Positions 18,110-26,685 of a stretch of DNA of 64,000 nt are shown here, piece after piece. Below the pieces are notes generated by a model. That model did not search any database, had not been told where the DNA came from, and saw only the letters and a program-made list of their open reading frames with translations. This DNA is from Pedobacter jejuensis (GTDB lineage: Bacteria; Bacteroidota; Bacteroidia; Sphingobacteriales; Sphingobacteriaceae). Made by a program: the position numbers and the translations under genes. The stretch is taken from the NCBI RefSeq assembly GCF_003725795.1, contig NZ_RBEE01000044.1, positions 186,001-250,000 on the forward strand. The letters are read 5' to 3'. How positions within the stretch are numbered: position 1 is the first letter of the stretch; each line of letters opens with the position of its first letter.

Positions 18110-18207
18110 CTTATCTTTTCCCGATAAATCGGGATAGAATTTAGCACCTTGTTGGCACAGGTTGCTAAGACATCGTTGGGTCTAATCCCTCCGTCTTTCT
18201 TTATAAG
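18110..18207 (-). ncRNA. SAM-I (S-box) riboswitch upstream of metH
   Basis: Read on the minus strand, the element opens with CTTAT and closes with ATAAG, forming P1. Between them are GACGGAGGGATTAGACCC, then CTTAGCAACCTGTGCC, AAGGTGCTAAATTC and a P4 hairpin TCCCGAT/ATCGGGA. The order and spacing fit the SAM-I class (GGAGGGA, GCAACC, GGTGCTAAxTCC). It lies about 140 bases before metH and should repress the met genes when SAM is high. A clear intrinsic terminator with a T-run was not found in the leader, so the expression platform is unresolved. Confidence 0.88.
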
Positions 18208-18274
18208 CGGTACAAAAATGCAACAAAGCATCATCAATTCCAAAATTTATCGCTTTGGTACCAAATAAAATTAC

Positions 18275-18302
18275 AAAGGCCACGCAAAATTGCATGGCCT
18301 TT
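18275..18302 (-). terminator. Terminator after BI-1 gene
   Basis: AAAGGCCACGCA and TGCATGGCCTTT form a 12-bp stem with one mismatch, located 22 bases beyond the stop of the BI-1 gene. The minus strand continues with a TTTGTAATTTTATTT tail. Confidence 0.8.
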
Positions 18303-18323
18303 AGAATATTGTTTTGTTATTGA

Positions 18324-19079
18324 TTACTTTCTGCTTCCGAAAATACGCAACAAGAAAAGGAAAATGTTTAAGAAATCTAAGTATAAAGATAATGCTGCAA
18401 CAATAGCCATTTTTTTAGATTCTACAGCTAGAACTTGCTCGCCACTTGCTTCAATACCTTCACCAATGCGTTTGATTTTTTGCACATCATAAGCAGTTAA
18501 TGCAGTAAAAATTGCAATACCAATGTATGCCATAAATAAACTGAAACCTTCACTTTGGATGAACATATTGATAACCGTAGCAATAACCAAACCGATTACG
18601 CCAACCATTAAAATTGGTCCGAATTTACTTAAATCGACATTTGTGGTATAACCCATTACGGCCATAATTCCAAATATACCCGCCGCACCAGCAAAACAAC
18701 TTACAACAGAACCTGATGTATAGGCCAGAAGTATAAAGCTTAAACTGATTCCCGTTAATACGGAATAAAGCACGAAAACACCAATTAAGGCTGGTAATGA
18801 TAACCTGCTTAAGCCAAATCCCATCAATAAAACCAAACCTAGCGGTGCAAACATGGCTATGTAGCCGAAAATCGACATACCAACTTTTCCTGTGTTTGGA
18901 TTAATCGTCATTAAATATTGCATTAACTGCTCGTTTGTTCCGAATAAATATGCCGCAACCGTTGATAAACATAATGCTACAAACATCCACAAGAAAACAT
19001 TTGCAAAGAATTTTTTAGATACAGAGCCTTCTTGTACAAAAACACTGTTATCCTGATATTGATAATTTTGTTGTTCCAT
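18324..19079 (-). CDS. Bax inhibitor-1 / YccA family membrane protein
   Basis: This 251-residue protein of the BI-1/TMBIM family has seven predicted membrane segments from about residue 24 to 245. Family members form pH-sensitive calcium-leak channels or interact with FtsH in bacteria. Visible signatures are KFFANVFLWMFVALCLS at the first helix, FMAYIGIAIFTALTAYDVQKIKRIGEG near 190-215, the family's most conserved stretch, and ALSLYLDFLNIFLFLLRIFG at the end. The cytosolic N-terminus is Gln/Tyr-rich. It is transcribed alone toward a good terminator. Its exact role in this organism is not known. Confidence 0.92.
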   Translation of the reverse strand: MEQQNYQYQDNSVFVQEGSVSKKFFANVFLWMFVALCLSTVAAYLFGTNEQLMQYLMTINPNTGKVGMSIFGYIAMFAPLGLVLLMGFGLSRLSLPALIGVFVLYSVLTGISLSFILLAYTSGSVVSCFAGAAGIFGIMAVMGYTTNVDLSKFGPILMVGVIGLVIATVINMFIQSEGFSLFMAYIGIAIFTALTAYDVQKIKRIGEGIEASGEQVLAVESKKMAIVAALSLYLDFLNIFLFLLRIFGSRK

Positions 19080-19099
19080 TTTATTTTGTCTATTTTATA

Positions 19100-19315
19100 T
19101 TATTTGGTAAATGATGTGAAGCCTTCAAAACTTAAATCTTCATCTAATTTTTCCCAGTGTATGCCAAAAGGGGATATTTGGTAATCTTGTCTTTCATCAT
19201 CACTTGCATTTAGAAGTTTTGGAAACCAAGTTAATGGATGACTTTTGTTTTCTCCTGATAAAGTTTTAATGAAGATATGATTATTTTGAAACCAAACTTT
19301 TATGTTACTTTCCAT
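19100..19315 (-). CDS. DUF2442 domain protein
   Basis: This small protein of 71 residues starts MESNIKVWFQNNHIFIKT at 19315. It resembles DUF2442: a short beta-rich start, then a segment with SHPLTWFPKLLNAS and a C-terminal SPFGIHWEKLDEDLSFEGF, which is typical. It overlaps the preceding DUF4160 gene by 11 bp, so the two are translationally coupled. The DUF4160-DUF2442 pair recurs across bacteria and has been suggested to be toxin-antitoxin-like, but no activity is proven to my knowledge. An in-frame ATG 21 bp upstream would lengthen the overlap and is less likely. Confidence 0.85.
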   Translation of the reverse strand: MESNIKVWFQNNHIFIKTLSGENKSHPLTWFPKLLNASDDERQDYQISPFGIHWEKLDEDLSFEGFTSFTK

Positions 19316-19538
19316 GATACTCAATCCATTTTGCAATAATAATTTCCTTGTTTTCCTCTATCAAAGATTGTGCAAGGTTTACATCTTTATTTTTCAGCCC
19401 CTTATTACTGACAAGTTTAACATCTTCTACTTCAAATTTAGCTTCTCCATCTGAATTTCTGACATGCACATGAATTGGCAGATGCTCATTGGAATAAAAG
19501 AAAAAACGAAGTCCAAAAACTATGAATAACGTAGGCAT
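19305..19538 (-). CDS. DUF4160 domain protein
   Basis: This 77-residue protein has the DUF4160 layout: MPTLFIVFGLRFFFYSNEHLPIHVHV, where the HxPxHVHV motif is the family signature, followed by GEAKFEVEDVKLVSNKGL and a C-terminal helix ending IIAKWIEYHGK. It is the first gene of a two-gene unit with DUF2442, overlapping by 11 bp. The His-rich motif hints at metal binding. Function is unknown; the pairing suggests the products work together. Confidence 0.88.
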   Translation of the reverse strand: MPTLFIVFGLRFFFYSNEHLPIHVHVRNSDGEAKFEVEDVKLVSNKGLKNKDVNLAQSLIEENKEIIIAKWIEYHGK

Positions 19539-19555
19539 CAGTTAAACATACTTAT

Positions 19556-20122
19556 TTAATTTAATCTTTTTGTCAGCTGCTCTTCAACTTTTTTAAAGAA
19601 CTGCAGCGGTTTTAGGGTTCGCCAAGGCAGGTTATCAAAAGCCCCTCCGAAATTAATGTAATAGTCAATGCTATTATCTTTAAATTCCCGAATTACATGT
19701 TCCTGAAAATTAATACCAACTATCCACCCATCTTCAACTTCCTGAAACCATTCCTCGTAATAACTATCATCAGATGCATGGAAGTTTAACACATTTTCAC
19801 CTATCAAGATAAATTTATTTAAACCTTCATCCATCATCAGTTCTAAAATATCCCGCTTCATAAGCATAATATCATTATTTATCGCGTCATTCCATTCACC
19901 AATAAATTCTATAATTGCATAACTTCTGTCGTAATCAGCATATAACACTTTCATATAGAGCGTATTAGAGCCAAATTCATCCCATTGGGGATGTAACAAA
20001 AAGTTATAAATCTGCTTATCAAAATATATTTCCGAATATTCGGTATTATAAAAAGGAGAACGCTCATCTTCTGCCGAAATATAATCATCTCTCCACTGGT
20101 AATAAGGCTCTATTTCGTGCAT
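19556..20122 (-). CDS. Conserved hypothetical protein, 188 aa
   Basis: This soluble, acidic, aromatic-rich protein begins MHEIEPYYQWRDDYISAEDERSPFY and has no signal peptide or membrane segment. The middle (about 60-110) has alternating hydrophobic strands (LYMKVLYADYDRSYAIIEFI) then a helix MLMKRDILELMMDEGLNKFI. The C-terminus has PWRTLKPLQFFKKVEEQL. It looks like a complete, conserved Bacteroidota protein, but I do not recognise a named family. It sits 17 bp upstream of the DUF4160 gene on the same strand and may be cotranscribed with that pair. Confidence 0.7.
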   Translation of the reverse strand: MHEIEPYYQWRDDYISAEDERSPFYNTEYSEIYFDKQIYNFLLHPQWDEFGSNTLYMKVLYADYDRSYAIIEFIGEWNDAINNDIMLMKRDILELMMDEGLNKFILIGENVLNFHASDDSYYEEWFQEVEDGWIVGINFQEHVIREFKDNSIDYYINFGGAFDNLPWRTLKPLQFFKKVEEQLTKRLN

Positions 20123-20211
20123 GTAACTTTAATTTTGAATGAATGATTTATTGAATGTTGAATGTTTTCGAGCGATTCCGACATTCAAAATCCTCTTAAT
20201 CAATCATTTTT

Positions 20212-21021
20212 CTAATGAATTTGTTTTGCCTCTACGGCTCTGCGTACACTTCCGTGAGTTGTCAAAAGTTCTGCAGCTTCCTCGTAACCAATATTCAATT
20301 CATCAGCTACCATTTGTATTCCTCTGTCAACCAATTTATTATTGGTTAGCTGCATATCAACCATTTTATTACCAACAACTCGCCCAAGTTGAACCATTAC
20401 CGTTGTACTTAGCATATTTAAAACAAGCTTTTGTGCTGTTCCTGATTTCATTCTGGTAGAACCTGTAATAAATTCTGGCCCTACAACAACTTCAACCGGA
20501 AAATCAGATTCTGCAGCAATTGGACCGCCAGTATTGCAAACAATACAACCTGTTAAAACACCAATTTTACGAGCAGTATTTAATCCTCCAATAACATAAG
20601 GAGTTGTGCCAGATGCTGCCAACCCAACTAAACAATCATTTTCATTGATGTTAAATTCCTGCAAATCTTTCCAGGCTTGCTCGGCATCGTCTTCAGCAAA
20701 TTCCACAGCTTTTCTAATCGCGGTATCGCCGCCGGCAATTATACCTACAACCCAATCGAAAGGTACGCCATAAGTTGGCGGGCATTCCGATGCATCTACA
20801 ACACCTAATCTGCCGCTGGTACCTGCGCCAATATAAAAAAGACGACCGCCTTTTTTCATTCTTTCGGCAACGGCCGAGGTTAATTTTTCTATTTGAGGCA
20901 ATGATTTTTCTACTGCAAATGCAACAGTTTTATCTTCGTTATTAATGCCCTGCAAAACTTCCAATACCGACATTTTTTCGATGTGGTTATAATTGGATTC
21001 GTGCTCGGTAACTCTATCCAT
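20212..21021 (-). CDS. murQ: N-acetylmuramic acid 6-phosphate etherase
   Basis: This 269-residue SIS-fold enzyme cleaves the lactyl ether of MurNAc-6-phosphate to GlcNAc-6-phosphate and lactate, recycling cell-wall sugar in the cytoplasm. It begins MDRVTEHESNYNHIEKMS. The SIS phosphosugar motif GAGTSGRLGVVDASECPPTYG lies at about residues 63-82, where the Glu is part of the active site. Later text GSTRMKSGTAQKLVLNML near 190 is also typical. Length is slightly shorter than the E. coli enzyme but complete for the family. It is divergent from the S41 protease gene. No MurNAc transporter or kinase lies next to it. Confidence 0.95.
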   Translation of the reverse strand: MDRVTEHESNYNHIEKMSVLEVLQGINNEDKTVAFAVEKSLPQIEKLTSAVAERMKKGGRLFYIGAGTSGRLGVVDASECPPTYGVPFDWVVGIIAGGDTAIRKAVEFAEDDAEQAWKDLQEFNINENDCLVGLAASGTTPYVIGGLNTARKIGVLTGCIVCNTGGPIAAESDFPVEVVVGPEFITGSTRMKSGTAQKLVLNMLSTTVMVQLGRVVGNKMVDMQLTNNKLVDRGIQMVADELNIGYEEAAELLTTHGSVRRAVEAKQIH

Positions 21022-21191
21022 AAATTTAATTTTGATAAAATTCGGTAAATTCTTTTTAAAAACTGTGCAAAAAAACCAAAAAATAAGTGTGTTTAATTTA
21101 CTGAAAAGTTTTTGCCAGTTAATTATTGTTAAATATTAGAAACAAAAGACTATAAAACACAGTTAAAATTTAATCAACTCGCTAATTTTGA

Positions 21192-21199
21192 TAAATTTG
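21192..21199 (+). promoter_or_regulatory. Candidate -7 promoter element for S41 protease
   Basis: TAAATTTG matches the Bacteroidota -7 consensus TAnnTTTG and ends ten bases before the ATG at 21210. If used, the transcript leader would be very short. A matching -33 TTG is not clear. Confidence 0.4.
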
Positions 21200-21209
21200 C
21201 ATAACGCCA

Positions 21210-22811
21210 ATGAAAAAGAATACCCGAAACAACATCCTTATCGCTTTAAGCTATTCAGTAATTTTAATAGTTGGTATGTATTTGGGTATAAAATTTATTA
21301 AAGATCAGGGTTACGGCGTACAGAAACCCGCAAGACTTGCAGAAAACTCTGATAAGCTTGATGAAATTCTACACATCATTAACGGTAATTACGTAGATGA
21401 TATCAATACAGATTCTTTACAAAACCTACCAATAGATAGCGTTTTACATCAGCTGGATCCGCACAGTGTTTACCTTCCTCCTTCTAATGCAGAAGATATG
21501 CAAAATGATTTGGAAGGAAATTTTGAGGGTGTTGGCATAGAATATTATATGCTAAACGATACCATGATGGTTACTGGTGTTATAAAAGACGGGCCAGCAT
21601 ACCAAGCCGGTATTAAACTTGGCGATAAAATTTTAAGTATAGATACAACTATAGTAAGTGGAAGAAATTTACCTAAAGATAAATTAAGCGGTCGTTTTAG
21701 AGGTAAGGCTGGAAGTGGTGTTAATGTACTTTTGATGCATAATGGTAGTCAGTTGCCAAACCGCGTTATGGTAACCAGAGGCAAGGTTAATGTGAGCAGT
21801 ATTGATGCAGCTTACATGATTAACCCTGAAACCGGCTATGTTCGTATTAGTAAATTTGGCGCAAATACAGATAGCGATTTCGTTACCGCAGCTTCAAACC
21901 TAAAATCGAAAGGGATGAAAAAACTGATTTTAGATTTACGCGATAATGGTGGTGGTTATTTTAGTGCTGCTACCGGATTGGCCGATCAGTTTTTGCCAGA
22001 AAATAAATTGATTGTTTACACACAAGGTAAACACGAACCGCGTACAGATTATTTTTCTACCGGAACAGGAACCTTTCAGCAAGGCAAACTTGCAGTTCTA
22101 ATAAATGAAAATACAGCATCAGCAAGTGAAATTGTTGCAGGTGCCATTCAGGATTTAGGCAGAGGTATAATTATTGGCCGCCGTTCTTTTGGAAAAGGAT
22201 TGGTACAAGAACAGTTTTCTTTCAATGATGGATCTGCACTAAATTTAACCATTGCCAGATATTATACACCATCGGGCCGAAGCATTCAAAAATCTTATAA
22301 AAAAGGTTATGATGCTTACAAGCATGAACTTGATGAACGTATGAACGATGGTGAATTAACCGGCGATTTAACTTCCTTTAAAGATTCTATCGAAAAGAAT
22401 GACGGTGTAAATATTTCTCAAATAAAGAAACCGAAAACCAGCGGCGGTATTCTTCCAGATATTTTTGTTAAACTGGATACAACGGGTTATAATAAATTCT
22501 ATGGCAGTTTGGTGAGCAAAAAAGTGCTGTCAGATTATGTTTTCAATATCCTTACCAATAAATATAGTTCTACCTATGTAGAACAGAATATTAATGTATT
22601 TAACTTAAATGATTTAGATTTTAAAGATTTTATTGGCTTTTTACAACGCAGAAATGTCCAGATAGATAGGTTTCAACTGTACAATTCGAAGGCTGTAATT
22701 CTTAATGACTTAAAAGCATTACTTTGCCGTTACTACCTTGGAGATGTTGGTTATTATAAAGCTGCAAATCAAAACGACAATGCGATAAAGCAAGCTTTAA
22801 ATAATCTATAA
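21210..22811 (+). CDS. C-terminal processing peptidase, S41 family
   Basis: This 533-residue periplasmic or membrane-anchored serine protease of the CtpA/Prc type trims or degrades envelope proteins. An N-terminal anchor lies at about 8-28 (ILIALSYSVILIVGMYLGI). A PDZ domain at about 85-170 contains FEGVGIEYYM and GPAYQAGIKLGDKI. The S41 core at about 190-375 has RISKFGANTDSDF, LILDLRDNGGGYF and the Ser-Lys dyad: by spacing against Prc, Ser304 in NTASASEIVAG and Lys329 in SFGKGLVQEQ. A C-terminal region of about 150 residues follows, usual in Bacteroidota members. It is transcribed divergently from murQ. Its substrates are unknown. Confidence 0.93.
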   Translation: MKKNTRNNILIALSYSVILIVGMYLGIKFIKDQGYGVQKPARLAENSDKLDEILHIINGNYVDDINTDSLQNLPIDSVLHQLDPHSVYLPPSNAEDMQNDLEGNFEGVGIEYYMLNDTMMVTGVIKDGPAYQAGIKLGDKILSIDTTIVSGRNLPKDKLSGRFRGKAGSGVNVLLMHNGSQLPNRVMVTRGKVNVSSIDAAYMINPETGYVRISKFGANTDSDFVTAASNLKSKGMKKLILDLRDNGGGYFSAATGLADQFLPENKLIVYTQGKHEPRTDYFSTGTGTFQQGKLAVLINENTASASEIVAGAIQDLGRGIIIGRRSFGKGLVQEQFSFNDGSALNLTIARYYTPSGRSIQKSYKKGYDAYKHELDERMNDGELTGDLTSFKDSIEKNDGVNISQIKKPKTSGGILPDIFVKLDTTGYNKFYGSLVSKKVLSDYVFNILTNKYSSTYVEQNINVFNLNDLDFKDFIGFLQRRNVQIDRFQLYNSKAVILNDLKALLCRYYLGDVGYYKAANQNDNAIKQALNNL

Positions 22812-23020
22812 GAGATTCATTCTTTTGTAAAAGCATGTCTGCCGCCAATTATAAAGTTAAGTACCTTTCATACTTAAACACCTTAGCAAATAATAATTTG
22901 TGCGAACCTCGAAAATAGTATGTTAGCATAATAATATTTTCTATAATTAGAAATTTTATTCTGTAAAATTTGTATATACATTAAAGATTTTATAAATTTA
23001 GTGTTCCGAGACAGGAGAGA

Positions 23021-23060
23021 AAACATAAAACCCCGGCAATTTGTCGGGGCTTTGTGTTTT
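23021..23060. terminator. Bidirectional terminator between S41 and TonB-domain genes
   Basis: AAAACATAAAACCCCGGCAA and TTGTCGGGGCTTTGTGTTTT form a long stem with few mismatches and A/T flanks. It sits between convergent genes, 18 bases from the stop of the minus-strand gene. Confidence 0.85.
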
Positions 23061-23077
23061 CTATAAATAGATGATAT

Positions 23078-23470
23078 TTAGCTTTGTTTAAAGTTAACAT
23101 TCATATTATATTTTACGCGGACAGGCTTTCCTTTAACAATTCCTGCATTCCATTTAGGCGATTGTTGAAACACTCTTACTGCTTCTGCATCGGTTTCCTT
23201 AGTTAATCCTCTTGTTACAGTAATATCAGTTAATTTGCCAGAGTTCTCTACAACAAACGATAACCAAACCTTCCCTTGTACATTATCCTTTTTCGCCTTT
23301 GCCGGAAATTTAATATTCTTTCCTAAGTAATCATAAAAATCTTTCATACCACCAGGAAATTCAGGTACTTTATCTACAGAAACAAAATCGTACACTTTTT
23401 GTGCTTTACTTTCAAGGCTGCATATCATCATAGTGATAAGCAGAGCCGGTAAAATCAATAATTTTTTCAT
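23078..23470 (-). CDS. Secreted stand-alone TonB C-terminal domain protein
   Basis: This 130-residue protein has a signal peptide (MKKLLILPALLITMMICSLESKAQ) followed directly by a TonB C-terminal domain. Visible text is FPGGMKDFYDYLGKNIKFP, VQGKVWLSFVVENSGKL and SPKWNAGIVKGKPVRVKYN. There is no N-terminal anchor or proline-rich spanner, so it cannot act as a classical TonB. Its domain closely matches the second TonB module of the M56 protein encoded at 24259-26259, suggesting duplication from it. It is in the same strand and cluster as the plug-like protein, M56 and BlaI. Role unknown; it may interact with TonB-dependent receptors or the M56 sensor. Confidence 0.88.
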   Translation of the reverse strand: MKKLLILPALLITMMICSLESKAQKVYDFVSVDKVPEFPGGMKDFYDYLGKNIKFPAKAKKDNVQGKVWLSFVVENSGKLTDITVTRGLTKETDAEAVRVFQQSPKWNAGIVKGKPVRVKYNMNVNFKQS

Positions 23471-23596
23471 TTTCTTTTTAAATTTAGCTATGTATTATTT
23501 TTGGCAATTTTTATTTTTTTAGCAAAAGAATTTCCAAACCCAGCATTTTAGCTGAATTACTTTGTTTAATTCAATAAATTTATTGGTCTTTTGAGA

Positions 23597-24256
23597 TTAG
23601 TTTTTCTCTACCGGTTTTTCTATGGCTTTAAGAATTGGTTTGGGTTTTGTGGTTATAAGAATTACACCATTACTCGCTAGCGGACCATAAAGTTCAATTG
23701 AAGCTTTATCTTTTAATACGGTTATGTCTTTGATATTTTTGGTATCAAGAGCATCCATTTCCCACTTATCTATTCTATTCCCATCTAAAATATACATAGG
23801 CTCATTATAATTTAATGGGCGATTAATACCTCGAAAAGCGAGACCGAAATCTTTGTTAGATTTTATAGAAGCAGTTGTATCTGTTTTTGGAGTAAAGGAT
23901 AGATTACTCAATTTACTTATATTATTTAGAAGTGCAATTTTGCTTTCAAGTACCTTATTCGCCGCTGTTCCTTTGCCTGAAATTGTGCTTATAACTACGG
24001 CACCAAAAGTAGCGTCAGATCCAAATAAAGCGACAGCGTTTTCACCTTTTACAATTATAATTTCTGATATGGTTTCCGGATTTAAACTTGCAATGGAGAA
24101 ATCTATATTTGGATTTTGCACTATTCCATTAACAGCATAAATTGGCTTTTTAGTAGCGTTTGAACTTGCTGCTTTTGTTAATTCAGAAGTTTGCTGAGCA
24201 AAATTATTGCTAACCATCAACAACATTAAGGCAACTGTAATAAATATATTTTTCAT
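23597..24256 (-). CDS. Secreted protein with two receptor-plug-like modules
   Basis: This 219-residue protein has a signal peptide (MKNIFITVALMLLMVSNNFAQQ). Two repeated modules follow, each like the TonB-dependent-receptor plug segment. Module one, about 37-95, runs from PIYAVNGIVQNP to GENAVALFGSDATFGAVVI. Module two, about 150-205, runs from PMYILDGNRIDKW to DKASIELYGPLASNGVILIT. No barrel follows, so it is not a receptor. The M56 protein starting two bases upstream (24259) ends with a similar module. It is likely cotranscribed with M56 and BlaI. The function of free plug-like proteins is not established. Confidence 0.8.
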   Translation of the reverse strand: MKNIFITVALMLLMVSNNFAQQTSELTKAASSNATKKPIYAVNGIVQNPNIDFSIASLNPETISEIIIVKGENAVALFGSDATFGAVVISTISGKGTAANKVLESKIALLNNISKLSNLSFTPKTDTTASIKSNKDFGLAFRGINRPLNYNEPMYILDGNRIDKWEMDALDTKNIKDITVLKDKASIELYGPLASNGVILITTKPKPILKAIEKPVEKN

Positions 24257-24258
24257 AC

Positions 24259-26259
24259 CTAAAACTTTAATTTTAATTCATTTTGTGAAGTCTTGTCAAC
24301 TAACAATTCATGAGCGTTTAAATTTCTAAAAATCTGACCTGCAGCAGCTTTTGTGGTAACAATTAAAACGCCATTTTTGCCTTTAGCTCCATAAGAAATT
24401 GTAGCAGCACGATCTTTCAATACAGAAATAGATGCTATAGATTCTGACTTTATATTTGTTATCGCATCATTACCTTGAATGACGCCATCCAATACAATTA
24501 GCGGATTTTTTGTGCCATCAAAATTGTTTACACCACTAAACGTTAATTTGGTAACCTTTCCCTGATTGCTAACCGCGTTATCAATAGCTTTGGTAGGCTC
24601 GGTTAAGTCGTTTAATGTGAAATTGATGTTGATGTTGTATTTAACACGAACAGGCTTACTGTTTTGAATGCCCGGTAACCATTTAGGAGATTCCGCCAAA
24701 ACCCTTTGAGCTTCTTCATCTGTTCCACTTCCTAACCCTCTTGTTATTTGGATGTTAGATAAACTTCCGTCCTTTTCTACTGTGAAAGAAAGCCAAACTT
24801 TTCCTTGCACATTGTTTTGCTGAGCTAAGGTTGGATATTTAATACTTCTACCCAAATACTCATAAAATTTCTTCATGCCGCCTACATATTCAGGCTGCTT
24901 TTCTATCGATACAAAATCATAAATTTTCTTATCATCTGTATTTGAAGGAGCTAAACTTTGACCAGTAATATTTAATTGAGATAATTCCTTGTAACCGTTT
25001 GCAATTGGAATATTTTGATTGCTAATTGTGGTTTCTAACTCCGGCAAACGGAATCCTACTTTTATTGCATATTTTCCATTATCCACATTTTTAAAGCCGC
25101 TATACGAAACAATTGCTTTCATTACTTCCTCATCGCAGCCGCCACCTAAATCAACATTGTTAATTAAATTGTTTACACGACCGTTTTTGATGGTGAATTT
25201 AATCTGACTATTACCTTGCAAACCATTTTCCTGTGCTTCTTTAGGATATTTAATTTCTTTACTTATGAATTCGTAAAACGCTTTCCAGTCCTTTTCTACC
25301 GGAACGTTTTTAGCAATTTCCTTTATTTCGGGTTTTGTATCATTGGTAACTTCAAGTGGTTTGGTTACAATTTCCTGAACCAAATCAATTGGTTTTTCCA
25401 ATGGAATTTGTTCTGAAATGGATAGCAATTTTTCATTCTTACGTATTGTTGCCGAAGAGAAAACTATGAGTAGCGCAAATAACGGGATAAAAATTCCATA
25501 CTTCATTACCGCAATCTTCTTAGAACGCTCTTTATGAAGCATGTAAATCCGTTTTTTTACTAGTGATTTTTCGAAGAAATTACTGGTAAGTGCATTCGGG
25601 CTTATGCCGAACGACTTACTCAAAATTAACATTGCATATTCAGTTTTATCACCTTGAAACTCTGCCGCATGCTCATCAGCCAAAAATTCATGAATATTTT
25701 TTATGGCCTTCTTATAGAAATAAATTACCGGATTAAGCCATGTTATGATGCCAATGATCTCGAAAAATAGGATATCCAAAGTATGCCATTGCTTAATGTG
25801 CGCTTCTTCATGAATATCGATCACATTGCTTTGAGGTAATTCTGCATCGATTATTTTTTTGCCAAAAAAAGAAAATGCCGAACCTTCTTTTGCATTTCTA
25901 ATCAATTTATTAACAGCAAATAAATTATATATAAGTCTGCAGGTAAAGAACAAAATACCGCCACAGTAAATATAAACCAATAAATTTGCCCAATTAATAC
26001 CTTCTTGTGCTTCTGTAACAATTGTAGCTTGCTGCAATACGGCATCCCATTTTACGGTTGTGTAAACTTGCTGTGCAGCCTTTTGCTCCATTAGCCATTC
26101 CAGGCGGATAAAAGGTATGCAAAGCGATAAGATACCAGCAGCAACCAGGTACACACGATTTAGCGTAAAATAGGTTTCTTTATCCAATAGCAATTTATAG
26201 CAGCCATAAAAAACAATCAGATATAAGTTTACCTGCAGAAGGTAATGGGCAAAACTCAT
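24259..26259 (-). CDS. M56 (BlaR1-type) peptidase fused to TonB and plug modules
   Basis: This 666-residue protein has an N-terminal membrane part with helices at about 5-22, 33-50 and 90-110. The zinc motif HEEAH at about residue 149 follows, with a further helix near 250-270, as in BlaR1/MecR1 M56 sensors that cleave BlaI-type repressors. The outer part is not a penicillin-binding domain. It carries two TonB C-terminal modules (about 310-405 with IKYPKEAQENGLQG and about 450-545 with IKYPTLAQQNNVQG) and a plug-like module (about 570-650 with PLIVLDGVIQGNDA). It overlaps blaI by four bases. The architecture suggests an envelope sensor that reads TonB or receptor state, which is inference. 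Confidence 0.88.
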   Translation of the reverse strand: MSFAHYLLQVNLYLIVFYGCYKLLLDKETYFTLNRVYLVAAGILSLCIPFIRLEWLMEQKAAQQVYTTVKWDAVLQQATIVTEAQEGINWANLLVYIYCGGILFFTCRLIYNLFAVNKLIRNAKEGSAFSFFGKKIIDAELPQSNVIDIHEEAHIKQWHTLDILFFEIIGIITWLNPVIYFYKKAIKNIHEFLADEHAAEFQGDKTEYAMLILSKSFGISPNALTSNFFEKSLVKKRIYMLHKERSKKIAVMKYGIFIPLFALLIVFSSATIRKNEKLLSISEQIPLEKPIDLVQEIVTKPLEVTNDTKPEIKEIAKNVPVEKDWKAFYEFISKEIKYPKEAQENGLQGNSQIKFTIKNGRVNNLINNVDLGGGCDEEVMKAIVSYSGFKNVDNGKYAIKVGFRLPELETTISNQNIPIANGYKELSQLNITGQSLAPSNTDDKKIYDFVSIEKQPEYVGGMKKFYEYLGRSIKYPTLAQQNNVQGKVWLSFTVEKDGSLSNIQITRGLGSGTDEEAQRVLAESPKWLPGIQNSKPVRVKYNININFTLNDLTEPTKAIDNAVSNQGKVTKLTFSGVNNFDGTKNPLIVLDGVIQGNDAITNIKSESIASISVLKDRAATISYGAKGKNGVLIVTTKAAAGQIFRNLNAHELLVDKTSQNELKLKF

Positions 26260-26633
26260 CTTGGTCTGTGTTTAATTTTATTAATCATTTTCAAAATTTC
26301 ATCCACATCACTTAAATCCAACTTTTCTTCCTTAACGAAAAAGGAGAACATGCTTTCTACCGAGTTTTCAAAATAATTACCTAGTAATTTTTCGGTAACA
26401 TGGCGCTTATACTCTTCTTTACTTACCAAAGGATGGTACTGATGCGCTTTACCAAAAGCCTCATGACCGATAAATCCTTTCGTTTCTAAAATTCTAATGA
26501 TTGTTGAAACCGTGTTGTATGCCGGTTTCGGAAGCGGCAACTCGTCAATTACCTCTTTAACGAATGCTTTTTCCAACTGCCACAGAACTTGCATAATTTG
26601 TTCTTCGGCTTTGGTTAAATCTTTAATATCCAT
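26256..26633 (-). CDS. BlaI/MecI/CopY-family repressor
   Basis: This 125-residue winged-helix repressor starts MDIKDLTKAEEQIMQVLWQLEKAFVKEV, the family opening. Recognition-helix text is PAYNTVSTIIRILETKGFIGHE at about 35-57, and a C-terminal dimerisation helix follows. Its 3' end overlaps the M56 gene by four bases (translational coupling). In known BlaR/BlaI systems the M56 peptidase inactivates the repressor on signal. A 16-bp palindrome 52 bases upstream is a candidate autoregulatory operator. Confidence 0.93.
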   Translation of the reverse strand: MDIKDLTKAEEQIMQVLWQLEKAFVKEVIDELPLPKPAYNTVSTIIRILETKGFIGHEAFGKAHQYHPLVSKEEYKRHVTEKLLGNYFENSVESMFSFFVKEEKLDLSDVDEILKMINKIKHRPR

Positions 26634-26685
26634 TGTTTGTATTAATTATAGGAACAGCCGAACAACGACTGTACATTAAAGTTAA

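Noticed and set aside
18049..18243. 64-codon frame upstream of metH
   Set aside because: It lies across the SAM-I riboswitch, whose conserved RNA features explain the sequence better.
23597..24256. Truncated SusC-type receptor
   Set aside because: The gene has a clean signal peptide, two complete plug-like modules and a normal stop, so it looks like a designed small protein and not a fragment.
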